Shown piece by piece: positions 1 through 7,491 of a stretch of 37,895 nucleotides of DNA (within the stretch, counting starts at the first letter, position 1; the number at the start of each line of letters is the position of its first letter). The stretch is from JACPLA01 sp035291905. Its GTDB lineage: Bacteria > Bacteroidota > Ignavibacteria > UBA10030. The DNA is taken from positions 1 to 37,895 of the forward strand of contig DATDRF010000202.1 in NCBI GenBank assembly GCA_035291905.1, in the 5' to 3' direction. Under the pieces are notes generated by a model. The model was not told where the DNA came from. It did not search any database and saw only the letters and a list, made by a program, of their open reading frames with translations. The position numbers and the translations under genes were made by a program.

Positions 1-192
1 CCAACAACCGGAAGCGAAGGGATGATCGGGGAAACAGGGGAAGTTCTGGCAGATTTGAATCCCGCCGGATCAGTTCGAGTCCATGGAGAAATCTGGACTG
101 CTGAAAGCGCTTCAGGATTCATCGAACAAGGAGCAAAGATACGGGTCGTGGAGATCCATAATCTCACGTTGCGCGTCGAACGTCTTTCATAG
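1..192 (+). CDS. NfeD-family membrane protease/OB-fold protein, C-terminal fragment
   Basis: This open frame enters from the left window edge and ends at the TAG at 190-192, leaving 63 residues. The visible part reads as the C-terminal OB-fold of NfeD proteins: a GxxGEVLADLNPAG turn, then VRVHGEIWTAES, then a short strand pattern ending IRVVEIHNLTLRVERL. NfeD OB-fold domains are normally paired with SPFH/stomatin proteins and are thought to act on membrane-associated partners. The next gene, 12 nt downstream on the same strand, is a slipin, which is the classic nfeD-slipin operon. Whether this copy has the N-terminal ClpP-like protease and transmembrane domains (long NfeD) or only the short membrane form cannot be seen here. 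Confidence 0.8.
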   Translation, partial: PTTGSEGMIGETGEVLADLNPAGSVRVHGEIWTAESASGFIEQGAKIRVVEIHNLTLRVERLS

Positions 193-204
193 CGAGGAAT
201 TCCT

Positions 205-981
205 ATGTCTCCTGCATTCCCAACTCTCATCGTCATTCTTGTTGTCTTTGGACTAATCATCCTTGCCAACGCCATACGTATCCTTCGGGAGTACGAACGA
301 GGTGTTGTCTTCCGGCTGGGCAGATTGATCGGCGTGAAGGGGCCCGGCCTGATCCTTCTCATTCCTTTGATCGATAAGATGGTCAAAGTAAGTCTGCGAA
401 CGGTGGTTATGGATGTTCCGCCGCAGGACATCATTACCAAGGACAACGTCTCCCTCAAGGTCAATGCGGTCGTCTATTTCAGAGTTGTGCAGCCTGAAAA
501 AGCGATCGTTGAGGTCGAGAACTTCCTCTTCGCCACTTCACAGCTCTCACAAACAACGCTGAGAAGCGTTCTGGGGCAGTCGGAGTTGGATGATTTGCTT
601 GCCGAGCGGGAGAAGATCAACCTCCAGCTCGCAAAGATCATCGACCACCAGACCGAACCGTGGGGAATCAAGATCTCGAACGTCGAAGTCAAGCATATCG
701 ACCTTCCGCAGGAGATGCAGCGTGCCATGGCCAAGCAAGCCGAGGCGGAACGTGAACGCCGATCAAAGGTTATTGCCGCAGAAGGAGAGTTTCAGGCTTC
801 TCAGCGACTTTCGGATGCCGCAGGTATCCTGAGCGAACAGCCGAGCGCCCTCACCTTGAGGTATTTGCAGACACTCAGGGAAATCGCCACTGAGAATAAT
901 TCCACGACGATTTTTCCCGTCCCGATCGACCTTCTTCGCCCCTTCCTTGAAATCGCAACAAGCCGGAAAAAGAAGAAATGA
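205..981 (+). CDS. Slipin family protein (stomatin/SPFH domain)
   Basis: A 258-residue SPFH protein. Residues about 5-27 form a single hydrophobic N-terminal anchor, followed directly by REYERGVVFRLGRL, the usual start of the prohibitin/stomatin core. The core continues with KGPGLILLIPLID, RTVVMDVPPQDIITKDNV and VNAVVYFRV. A charged helical stretch rich in Ala, Glu and Arg (AKQAEAERERRSKVIAAEGE, about residues 173-192) is the family's oligomerising coiled coil. The protein ends in a lysine tail. GAGGA stands 7 nt before the ATG. Slipins form ring-like scaffolds in lipid microdomains and usually work with NfeD, encoded just upstream. The length is typical. The specific client of this pair is not predictable. 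Confidence 0.93.
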   Translation: MSPAFPTLIVILVVFGLIILANAIRILREYERGVVFRLGRLIGVKGPGLILLIPLIDKMVKVSLRTVVMDVPPQDIITKDNVSLKVNAVVYFRVVQPEKAIVEVENFLFATSQLSQTTLRSVLGQSELDDLLAEREKINLQLAKIIDHQTEPWGIKISNVEVKHIDLPQEMQRAMAKQAEAERERRSKVIAAEGEFQASQRLSDAAGILSEQPSALTLRYLQTLREIATENNSTTIFPVPIDLLRPFLEIATSRKKKK

Positions 982-1049
982 CGGTTTCTGCAACGTCGCA
1001 TGGAACTTGCCGTTGAGGACCTTGCCTAACGGGTCATGATGCCGCCTGT

Positions 1050-3413
1050 ATGGATCCCCTCCTGACCGGATACGATTCTTCGACGCGAATCGTCGCATGT
1101 CATTTGTTGAATGATCAGCAGATTCGCCTCTACGCCCGCACAGCATCGGGTTTAGAAACCCGCGACGTTGATTTCTTCCCTTTCTTCTTTCTCTCACAAA
1201 GCAAGCTCCTCGAAGGGTTCGACCGAAAGCATTGGCTCAAGGAACTCACCGGGACTAATTACTACAAACATCTTGCGGTCTTTACACGATGGAACGATTT
1301 GTGGGAGGCCGTGAGGGTATCACTCGACCGTTTTAACAAGACTGTCCCCACACCCGTTACGAACTTCAGCGAAGGTCAATTCCTGCTCCTCAGGCCCGAC
1401 CCCGTCGGTCAATACCTCATGCAGTCGGGCGTCACCCACTTCAAGGGAATGGAGTTTGGCGAAGTCCGCCGTCTCCAATTGAGCATTGCCACACTCGCCT
1501 CGAAAGGCAGGACAGGTGACGCGAGGAAGACCGAAGACCGGATCCTCGCGATTGGACTTTCGGACAATACTGGCTGGGAAGAAACGCTCGATGGCAGAAA
1601 ACTTGAAGAGAAAGAGATGTTGGCTCGATTCATCGGGCTCATACGAGACCGGGATCCCGACGTCGTTGAAGGGCATAACCTTTTCGCCCATGACCTTCCC
1701 TATCTGCTCCAACGTTGCGCCATGCATGAGCTTGAATGCTCCGTCGGAAGAGATGAGAGCGAGCCGAGGCTGCTTTCGAGCCGTTCGCCCTCCCCTGACT
1801 TCGAGCGGGAATCAAACGTCTACGAACTTGCCGGGCGGCATCTCGTCGATACGATGCTTCAGGTTGAGTATTATGATTTTTCGAAACGATCGCTCGAATC
1901 GTACGACCTCGCTTCACTCGCCCTTCATTTCGGCCTGCCGTCAAAGAAAGAGGCTTTTCTCAGACCTCGGGATATCACCCCCCTTTGGGCCGAAAAACCG
2001 CGCGTGGTCCTCGAAGGGCTTAAGGTGAATGTATCAACCATCGGGTTGGTGAGTGAACATCTCTCTCCGAGCAGTTTCCATCTGGCCCAAATGGTCCCGC
2101 TTTCTTACGGCACAATCGTCAGAACGGGTTCTGCGGTCAAGATCGAATCGCTCATGCTCAGGGAATACCTTCGCCTGAAGAGTTCCGTCCCGCGGCCGGA
2201 AGAAGGGGCACAAACCACGGGCGGCTACGCAGATATTTTCATGACGGGTGTTTTTAGCGGAGTCGTACACGCCGATGTGGAATCACTGTATCCTTCCATC
2301 ATCCTCAGCAGGTCCATCCAACCGAAAACCGACGAGCTTGGAGTCTTTGGGCGTCTTCTGCGCGAACTGGTCGGCATGCGTCTCGACGCAAAGCACAAGA
2401 TGAACAAATGCGCCGACCCCGCCGAGCGCAGAAGACTCGATGCCCTCCAGATGTCCTTCAAGATCCTCATTAATTCATTCTACGGATACCTGGGATACGC
2501 CCGCGGCATCTTCAACGACTACAGGAAGGCGGACGAGGTGACGAGGGCTGGACAGGAACTCCTTCGGGAGATCGTCCACCACATCGAGCTCTACAACGGA
2601 CAGGTGGTTGAAGTCGACACCGACGGAGTGTATTTCCTTCCGCCGGACAATGTGGTGGGCAGGGAGCAGGAGGATTCCCTCGTCGCACGGATTTCGCAAA
2701 CGCTCCCCGAAGGGATCAATCTGGTGACAGCCGGCCGATTCACGAAAATGATGAGCTACAAGAAGAAGAATTATGCGATTTTCGACGACAAGGACGGCCT
2801 CATCATCAAGGGAAGCTCCCTCACATCACGGAGCATAGAACCGTTCCTCCGCCATTTCCTTCGCCTCGCGATTGCAGGCCTTCTCGACGAGAAGATCGAA
2901 GCTCTTCACACACTGTACGGAACTCTGCGACACGATATCATGAATCATCGCTGGGACATCACAAGTTTCTGCCGGACAGAGGTCATTCACGACCCGTTTC
3001 CCGTCTACGAACGGGAAATTGGCGAAGGGAAAAGAAATCCGGCGGCGGTTTATGAGGTAGCGCGGCTTGCAGGGCTTCATCCCAAACCCGGCGATCGGAT
3101 CTCCTATTATGTCACTGGAACGACAGCAAATGTGAAGGTCTCCGAGAATTGCAGGCTGGCTGAAGAATGGGACCCGAATTTCCCCGACGAAAACACGGCG
3201 TACTATCTGGGAAGGCTGGAGGAGGCCGCCCTGAAGTTCGAGGCCTTCTTTTCCCCCGAGCATTTCAGGGCCATCTTTTCGGGCGACGATCTGTTTGGCT
3301 TTGATCCAAAAGGAATTACGATTATTTCAGCGAAGGTCGCTCCGGCCCCGGAGCAGGCCGGTCCGGCCGAGGAAAGCCGCAATGAATTCAGGATTTGGCT
3401 TGACGAAGGCTAG
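1050..3413 (+). CDS. DNA polymerase family B with degenerate 3'-5' exonuclease motifs
   Basis: A 787-residue family B (COG0417) DNA polymerase, close in size to E. coli Pol II. Polymerase motifs are intact: motif A DVESLYPSI with Asp409, motif B KILINSFYG (471-479), motif C VDTDG with Asp523 and Asp525, and KKKNYA of the KxY region. The proofreading domain looks damaged. At the Exo I position the sequence reads RRLQLSIATLA, with Ser145 and Ala147 where DIET has Asp and Glu. Exo II keeps Asp215 (NLFAHDLPYL). The Exo III YxxxD appears as GLKVN (323-327). The expected enzyme would polymerise without proofreading. It stands 68 nt after the slipin gene and is probably transcribed alone or by read-through. 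The ribosome-binding site is weak. Family assignment is firm; loss of exonuclease is inferred from motif alignment by eye. Confidence 0.93.
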   Translation: MDPLLTGYDSSTRIVACHLLNDQQIRLYARTASGLETRDVDFFPFFFLSQSKLLEGFDRKHWLKELTGTNYYKHLAVFTRWNDLWEAVRVSLDRFNKTVPTPVTNFSEGQFLLLRPDPVGQYLMQSGVTHFKGMEFGEVRRLQLSIATLASKGRTGDARKTEDRILAIGLSDNTGWEETLDGRKLEEKEMLARFIGLIRDRDPDVVEGHNLFAHDLPYLLQRCAMHELECSVGRDESEPRLLSSRSPSPDFERESNVYELAGRHLVDTMLQVEYYDFSKRSLESYDLASLALHFGLPSKKEAFLRPRDITPLWAEKPRVVLEGLKVNVSTIGLVSEHLSPSSFHLAQMVPLSYGTIVRTGSAVKIESLMLREYLRLKSSVPRPEEGAQTTGGYADIFMTGVFSGVVHADVESLYPSIILSRSIQPKTDELGVFGRLLRELVGMRLDAKHKMNKCADPAERRRLDALQMSFKILINSFYGYLGYARGIFNDYRKADEVTRAGQELLREIVHHIELYNGQVVEVDTDGVYFLPPDNVVGREQEDSLVARISQTLPEGINLVTAGRFTKMMSYKKKNYAIFDDKDGLIIKGSSLTSRSIEPFLRHFLRLAIAGLLDEKIEALHTLYGTLRHDIMNHRWDITSFCRTEVIHDPFPVYEREIGEGKRNPAAVYEVARLAGLHPKPGDRISYYVTGTTANVKVSENCRLAEEWDPNFPDENTAYYLGRLEEAALKFEAFFSPEHFRAIFSGDDLFGFDPKGITIISAKVAPAPEQAGPAEESRNEFRIWLDEG

Positions 3414-3419
3414 GCCCCC

Positions 3420-3448
3420 TTGCTTTTTTCTGGGGCGAGTTGTATACT
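3420..3448 (+). promoter_or_regulatory. Candidate sigma70-type promoter for the cold-shock gene
   Basis: TTGCTT at 3420-3425 and TATACT at 3443-3448 are separated by 17 bp. The -10 matches consensus at 5 of 6 positions, the -35 only at TTG. The start of transcription would fall near 3455 and give a leader of roughly 195 nt before the cold-shock ORF. Long leaders are typical of cspA-type genes. The leader holds a hairpin around 3581-3595 (AAGGC-GAC-GCCTT) within a longer imperfect inverted repeat, 3578-3600. No protein-coding gene is seen between 3414 and 3649. Confidence 0.4.
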
Positions 3449-3649
3449 TCCCCTGCAATTCACCGCACCGTAATTTGTTTCATCAAGAGTTGTTTTGGCA
3501 GTACCAACCTCAGGGAAGTGTGGGTGGAGAGTCTGCAAGGTTGCCCAAAGGCCGAGTACCAAGCTGAACAATGGGTGTCGAAGGCGACGCCTTTCTTCGA
3601 GAGACAAAAGAACCGGTGTACATGTTCAACCAATAAGGGAAGTATCCTT

Positions 3650-3850
3650 ATGGAACAGGGTACAGTTAAATGGTTCAACAACGCCAAGGGCTACGGCTTC
3701 ATCAAACGCAGTACTGGTGAAGACGTGTTCGTGCACTATAAGTCGATCGCTGGCGATGGGTACAAGACCCTGAACGAAGGCGACAATGTGCAATTCGAAG
3801 TTGAACAAGGTCCCAAGGGCTTGCAGGCCGTCAAGGTCTCAAAAGTCTGA
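3650..3850 (+). CDS. Cold-shock domain protein (CspA family)
   Basis: A 66-residue single cold-shock domain. RNP1 is visible as KGYGFI and RNP2 as VFVHY, inside the usual GTVKWFNNAKGYGFI...DVFVHY...VQFEVEQGPKG framework, and the protein has the family's standard length. The start is the ATG at 3650, preceded by AAGGGA nine bases upstream. A longer open frame reaches back to 3440, but the extension has no family resemblance and is better read as the untranslated leader. The protein binds single-stranded RNA and DNA and acts as an RNA chaperone. It stands alone, with its own leader and a strong terminator immediately after. Confidence 0.96.
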   Translation: MEQGTVKWFNNAKGYGFIKRSTGEDVFVHYKSIAGDGYKTLNEGDNVQFEVEQGPKGLQAVKVSKV

Positions 3851-3873
3851 CTTCTTGGCTCTCAAGAAAAGAG

Positions 3874-3908
3874 AATCCCGCTCGTGCCTTTCGAGCGGGA
3901 TTTTTTTT
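3874..3908 (+). terminator. Intrinsic terminator after the cold-shock gene
   Basis: A perfect 11-bp stem, AATCCCGCTCG (3874-3884) with CGAGCGGGATT (3892-3902), has a 7-nt loop and runs into eight T residues (3901-3908). It starts 24 nt after the stop codon at 3850. The minus-strand gene that ends at 3928 converges on it, so the hairpin may also help stop that transcript, although the U-tract is much better on the plus strand. Confidence 0.92.
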
Positions 3909-3927
3909 GCCACTTCTGCCGGATGTC

Positions 3928-4344
3928 CTAGCGAGCGACTTTCTTCCGGTCTCCTCCTGCCCACGACTTCACGTATTTCACAATGTCGATTGTCGATGCG
4001 CCCGGCGTGAATATCTCCCCCACACCGATTCTCTTCAATTCATCAATGTCTCTTTCCGGAATTATTCCCCCGCCAAACAGCAGAACATCATCCAATCCCT
4101 TTTCCTTCATGAGTTTCAGGATCTTCGGGAAGATCGTCATGTGCGCACCGCTCAGGAGACTGATCCCCACGACATCGACGTCTTCCTGCAGTGCCGCCTC
4201 AACAATCATTTCCGGCGTCTTACGCAATCCGGTATAGATCACCTCCATCCCGGCATCTCTCAAAGCCGCGGCAACAACTTTTACACCTCGGTCGTGACCG
4301 TCGAGGCCGGCTTTCGCAACAAGTACTCGTATCGTTGATGCCAT
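3928..4344 (-). CDS. Cobalamin-binding small subunit of a split acyl-CoA mutase (IcmB/McmA2-like)
   Basis: A 138-residue B12-binding domain protein. Near its N-terminus it has AKAGLDGHDRG, the DxHxxG motif whose His displaces the lower cobalamin ligand. It then has SLLSGAH (SxL motif) and FGGGIIP (GG motif), followed by EIFTPGAS. The frame is open ten codons further upstream, but the ATG at 4344 has GGAGG six bases before it and yields the family's usual N-terminus (IRVLVAKAGLDGHDRG). The catalytic large subunit is encoded about 6.7 kb away at 11035-12699. Together they would carry out adenosylcobalamin-dependent carbon-skeleton rearrangement of a C4 acyl-CoA. A subunit of this size matches IcmB of isobutyryl-CoA mutase and also split methylmalonyl-CoA mutases. 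Confidence 0.93.
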   Translation of the reverse strand: MASTIRVLVAKAGLDGHDRGVKVVAAALRDAGMEVIYTGLRKTPEMIVEAALQEDVDVVGISLLSGAHMTIFPKILKLMKEKGLDDVLLFGGGIIPERDIDELKRIGVGEIFTPGASTIDIVKYVKSWAGGDRKKVAR

Positions 4345-4374
4345 GACAACCCTCCGGAAAGAACATCCGTTCAA

Positions 4375-4989
4375 TTATCGATCAAACAGCCGATCAATGG
4401 GCTTCCTTTCAAAATCCGCAACACTGACCAGAAACTTGCTGAGAGGAAAACCCACAACGTTGTAGAAGCAGCCTCTCACCTCCTCAACGAAGACTGCGCC
4501 GTAATCGTCCTGTATGCCATACGCCCCCGCCTTATCCAGAGGCGATCCGGAAGCAACATATCCTGTGACTTCGGCTTTCGAAATGCGCCTGAACCGGACC
4601 CTTGTTCGAACGACATCGGAACGTGAGCGGCCCGATGCCGCGTCGACGAGGGCGAATCCCGTGTACACCGAATGCCATTTACCGCTGAGTGCAGACAGCA
4701 TCTCTTTCGCCTCGCGTGCGCTCTTCGGCTTCCCAAGAATCCGCTTGCCCAAGACAACCACGGTATCGGCACCCACAACGGTCCCCCGCTTGACCCTTCC
4801 GGCAACATCGCGGGCCTTCTCAAGCGCGAGCCGCCTCACATTGTGCGAGGGAGTTTCTTCCGGAACAAAACGCTCTGCCACCGTACTCGGGCGCACGACA
4901 AATTTAAGACCGATTTGTTTCAGGAGCAACCGTCTGCGCGGGGACTGCGAAGCCAGAATGAACGATGTCTTGTTTCCCCTTATCTTCAT
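4375..4989 (-). CDS. maf: Maf-type nucleoside triphosphate pyrophosphatase
   Basis: A 204-residue Maf/HAM1-superfamily protein. It opens with FILASQSPRRRLLL (SxSPRR phosphate-binding motif, residues 14-19) and has GADTVVVL with Asp75, GKPKSAREAKEML, SGKWHSVYTG and DKAGAYGIQ, all diagnostic. Maf enzymes hydrolyse dTTP, UTP and modified nucleotides to monophosphates, cleaning the pool and possibly restraining division. The frame stays open to 5136, but that extension lacks similarity and would overlap the upstream gene. The ATG at 4989, with GGAG four bases upstream, gives the standard N-terminus. It lies 30 nt upstream of the B12-subunit gene on the same strand, so co-transcription is likely. 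Confidence 0.93.
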   Translation of the reverse strand: MKIRGNKTSFILASQSPRRRLLLKQIGLKFVVRPSTVAERFVPEETPSHNVRRLALEKARDVAGRVKRGTVVGADTVVVLGKRILGKPKSAREAKEMLSALSGKWHSVYTGFALVDAASGRSRSDVVRTRVRFRRISKAEVTGYVASGSPLDKAGAYGIQDDYGAVFVEEVRGCFYNVVGFPLSKFLVSVADFERKPIDRLFDR

Positions 4990-5066
4990 GTCTCTCCGGG
5001 AGTACACAAAAAAAGCGACATTGTTCATATCGCTTGCGATGACAGATGAAACAATGATCGGTCGGA

Positions 5067-5495
5067 TCAACGAAACATCGCTTTGATGCTTCCCCAAGTT
5101 CGCTTGGCTGCTGAAGTGAGCCCGGCAGAAAACCATGTTGTCATCTTTGCCGTTTCGACGACGACACCTTGTCTATCAACTGCGCGCACCTCATATTCCA
5201 GCACCCGATCGGCGGTCTTGAAAATCCCCGCATCCTCGATCTGGTAGACCGAACTGCTCAACCGCTTTGCCACAATGTCCGCAATCTTCTCTGCAGGGCC
5301 CATCCCCCCTGACTGGTATTCACGTCTGAAGACTTCGAACTTGATGACTTCCGACTCGTCGGAAGTCTCCCAACGGATAGTCAAACCTGAGCCTGTGCCA
5401 CGAGAGGGGGACCCGGGCTTGAAAACATCTGCCACGGAGGTAGTCGGAACAACGGCAAGCAGTGTAACAAGGATGGAGATGATTCGCTTCAGCAT
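5067..5495 (-). CDS. Secreted fibronectin type III-like hypothetical protein
   Basis: A 142-residue protein of unknown role. Residues 1-22 (MLKRIISILVTLLAVVPTTS) are a clear signal peptide. The rest resembles one beta-sandwich repeat: LTIRWETSDESEVIKFEVFRRE in the middle and DRVLEYEVRAVDRQGV towards the end match the FN3 pattern in which a strand ending in W is followed by an xYEVRAVD strand. It is probably periplasmic or cell-surface. It heads the minus-strand group with maf and the B12 subunit. A promoter-like sequence (5505-5533) ends only a few bases before the start codon, and no Shine-Dalgarno is visible. Confidence 0.7.
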   Translation of the reverse strand: MLKRIISILVTLLAVVPTTSVADVFKPGSPSRGTGSGLTIRWETSDESEVIKFEVFRREYQSGGMGPAEKIADIVAKRLSSSVYQIEDAGIFKTADRVLEYEVRAVDRQGVVVETAKMTTWFSAGLTSAAKRTWGSIKAMFR

Positions 5496-5504
5496 GACAT
5501 GGGA

Positions 5505-5533
5505 AAGATAGAATTTGGAAAACTGACTTTCAA
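5505..5533 (-). promoter_or_regulatory. Candidate promoter of the minus-strand FN3-like gene
   Basis: Read on the minus strand, TTGAAA (5533-5528) and TATCTT (5510-5505) are separated by exactly 17 bp. The predicted start point is near 5498, about three bases before the ATG at 5495. The mRNA would be almost leaderless, which agrees with the lack of a Shine-Dalgarno. Confidence 0.45.
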
Positions 5534-5634
5534 GTACTTTCTTGCGGCATGAAAATGTCAGTCATTCCGAAAATACCCGCCTCAATCGTCGCCAATTTTC
5601 GTCAATATGGTTCACGATTCCGGCGTATTCAGGC

Positions 5635-5663
5635 TTGACTGCAACAGCATGATTGCGTACAAT
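5635..5663 (+). promoter_or_regulatory. Near-consensus sigma70-type promoter for the cytochrome c gene
   Basis: TTGACT (5635-5640) and TACAAT (5658-5663) are separated by exactly 17 bp. Each hexamer matches consensus at 5 of 6 positions. The predicted start is near 5670, giving a leader of roughly 27 nt with AAGGGAAGG before the ATG at 5697. The open frame upstream of 5697 runs through this promoter, which argues for the shorter protein. Confidence 0.75.
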
Positions 5664-5696
5664 TGGCCACTTAAAAAATCAAAAAGGGAAGGCATA

Positions 5697-6962
5697 ATGA
5701 AACCTTGGATAAAATGGACCCTCCGAATCGGGGGCGGGTTGTTCGCAGTCCTCCTCGTCGTGGTTATCGGGTTAGTGGTCTATGTAAATTCTTCCTGGAA
5801 ACGGGTTTACGAGAGGCCGGTAGTCGAGATGAAGGCCCCTAATGATCCGGCAACCCTCGAAAGGGGCGAATACCTTTTCAAGAATGGATTCGGTTGCTGG
5901 GGTTGTCATAGTCCGGTCATGGATGCTCGGGTTGCTCCGACGGGCGGACGCGCTTTCGATCTGCGGAACGTCGGGCCGGGTTTCGGTATTTTCTACTCAC
6001 GCAACATCACCCCAGATGAAGAAACGGGAATCGGGAAATGGAGTGACGGTCAAGTGGTTCGCGCTCTCCGTGAGGGATTGAGGCCCGATGGAACCGTTCT
6101 TTTTCCGGTCATGCCCGTCGAAGCCCTCCGGGGACTTTCAGATGAAGATGCGCTTTCCATTGTTGCTTATCTGCGGAGTCTGAAGCCGGTTTCCACGGAA
6201 GTGAAAGAGAATGAGCCTTCGTTTACGGCAAAAGCTCTCTTCACGTTTGGAGTTTTGAGACCGGAACAACAGATCACAGGACCCATTCCAACGCCGGCAC
6301 AAGGGGTCACAATTGAATACGGCAAGTACCTCGCCAATCATGCAGCACCCTGCATGGATTGTCACACTCCGCGCGACTTGTCGGATGGGTCATTCTATCG
6401 GGACAGCACATTTGCCGGAAGCACAATCCGATTTGGGCAGGATGAGGCGGGTGTCGACGTGGAGACATATGCCCGGAATATTCGTCCAGATCCTGAAACA
6501 GGGATCGGCAATTGGTCCGAAGAACAGTTCCTCGATGCCGTTCGGGCAGGAATGCGGCCCGATGGGACCGTTCTGTCAACCCATATGCCCTATGCCCACT
6601 TTGGGCTTCTTGAAGAAGACGACATCAAGGCGATCTTTCTCTACCTGAAGTCGCTGGAACCGATCAAACGCACAACTCCCCCGCCGATCTTTTCAGAAAG
6701 ATACAGAAACGGAACCGGCATCGAGCGAGGGAAGGTGATTTTCGAGAATTCCTGCATGATCTGCCACGGCAAAGAGGGCAAGGGAGCCGCACCGACGACC
6801 GCGGTTCTGGCAGAACTCGCTCCCTCGATCAACGATCAGCAGCTCAAGGAATTCATCAACGGCGGGAATGTAGGCTTGAGGATGCCGGCATTCGGCAAGA
6901 CGCTTTCGTCAGACCAGATTGACGACGTTATTGCCTACATTCGAACATTCCCGAAGCCATAA
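5697..6962 (+). CDS. Membrane-anchored three-heme cytochrome c
   Basis: A 421-residue c-type cytochrome. Residues about 9-31 form an N-terminal anchor, so the heme domains would face the periplasm. There are three CxxCH sites: C67-H71 (CWGCH), C219-H223 (CMDCH) and C353-H357 (CMICH). Likely distal Met ligands are Met139, Met297 and Met396. The first two domains are an internal duplication, each carrying ARNIxPDxETGIGxWS and RPDGTVL before the Met. The layout resembles the cytochrome subunits of periplasmic alcohol, aldehyde and nicotinate dehydrogenases, but no such dehydrogenase is nearby, so its electron donor is unknown. The ATG at 5697 was chosen for its ribosome-binding site and the promoter just upstream. 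It is followed by a terminator and appears monocistronic. Confidence 0.92.
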   Translation: MKPWIKWTLRIGGGLFAVLLVVVIGLVVYVNSSWKRVYERPVVEMKAPNDPATLERGEYLFKNGFGCWGCHSPVMDARVAPTGGRAFDLRNVGPGFGIFYSRNITPDEETGIGKWSDGQVVRALREGLRPDGTVLFPVMPVEALRGLSDEDALSIVAYLRSLKPVSTEVKENEPSFTAKALFTFGVLRPEQQITGPIPTPAQGVTIEYGKYLANHAAPCMDCHTPRDLSDGSFYRDSTFAGSTIRFGQDEAGVDVETYARNIRPDPETGIGNWSEEQFLDAVRAGMRPDGTVLSTHMPYAHFGLLEEDDIKAIFLYLKSLEPIKRTTPPPIFSERYRNGTGIERGKVIFENSCMICHGKEGKGAAPTTAVLAELAPSINDQQLKEFINGGNVGLRMPAFGKTLSSDQIDDVIAYIRTFPKP

Positions 6963-6979
6963 GCACTTTTCTTCAAACG

Positions 6980-7021
6980 CAATGCCCCACCCATGTCACC
7001 AGGCGGGGCATTGTTTCTTTT
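6980..7021 (+). terminator. Intrinsic terminator after the cytochrome gene
   Basis: CAATGCCCC (6980-6988) pairs with GGGGCATTG (7005-7013), with a 16-nt interior that can pair further at its base. TTTCTTTT follows. It lies 18 nt after the cytochrome stop codon and just before the ribosome-binding site of the next gene, so the acetyltransferase gene needs read-through or its own start. Confidence 0.8.
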
Positions 7022-7035
7022 CACGGAGAGAGACC

Positions 7036-7482
7036 ATGAACGTCATCCAGGCTACAACGGACCACCTCCCACTCCTCGTTCCGCTCTTCGATGCCTACCG
7101 GAAGTTCTACGAGCAGCAATCGGATCTGTCAGGTGCCGCGGCCTTTCTGGGAGAGCGCTTGCGCAACAGGGACTCCGTAATCTTCCTGGCCACCGACGGA
7201 TCAGGGCCGGCATTGGGCTTCGTACAATTGTATCCGGCATTCTCTTCGGTCTCAATGAAGCGGTTGTGGATGCTCAATGACCTCTTCGTAACGCACGCGG
7301 CTCGTCATAAAGGAGTTGCCGAAGCACTGCTGAGAAGGTCTGCAGTCATGGCAAAGGAAACGAAATCGAAGGGACTTGTGTTGGAAACGGGTGTGAACAA
7401 CAACCCCGCGAAAAAACTCTACGAAAAATGCGGTTGGACCAAAGAGCAGGAATTCGACAGGTACTTTTTGTATTTACCTTGA
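7036..7482 (+). CDS. GNAT family N-acetyltransferase
   Basis: A 148-residue GNAT-fold protein. The core is visible as LGFVQLYP (strand 4), LNDLFVTHAARHKGVAEALL (strand 4/5 and the acetyl-CoA pyrophosphate loop, here R/Q-x-x-G-x-A-like RHKGVA), then LVLETGVNNNPAKKLYEKCGW (motif B, with the common N-x-x-A-x-x-L-Y-E-x-x-G-W ending). It would transfer an acetyl group from acetyl-CoA to an amine; the substrate cannot be read from the sequence. The ATG at 7036 has GGAGAG upstream. The longer open frame from 6919 overlaps the cytochrome and its terminator and is rejected. The next gene starts 10 nt downstream and is probably co-translated. Confidence 0.9.
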   Translation: MNVIQATTDHLPLLVPLFDAYRKFYEQQSDLSGAAAFLGERLRNRDSVIFLATDGSGPALGFVQLYPAFSSVSMKRLWMLNDLFVTHAARHKGVAEALLRRSAVMAKETKSKGLVLETGVNNNPAKKLYEKCGWTKEQEFDRYFLYLP

Positions 7483-7491
7483 AAGGGAGTC

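Noticed and set aside
4990..5136. N-terminal extension of Maf to 5136
   Set aside because: It overlaps the end of the upstream FN3-like gene, lacks a ribosome-binding site and precedes the normal Maf start.
5607..5696. N-terminal extension of the cytochrome
   Set aside because: It runs through the near-consensus promoter at 5635-5663; the ATG at 5697 has a good ribosome-binding site and gives a proper membrane anchor.
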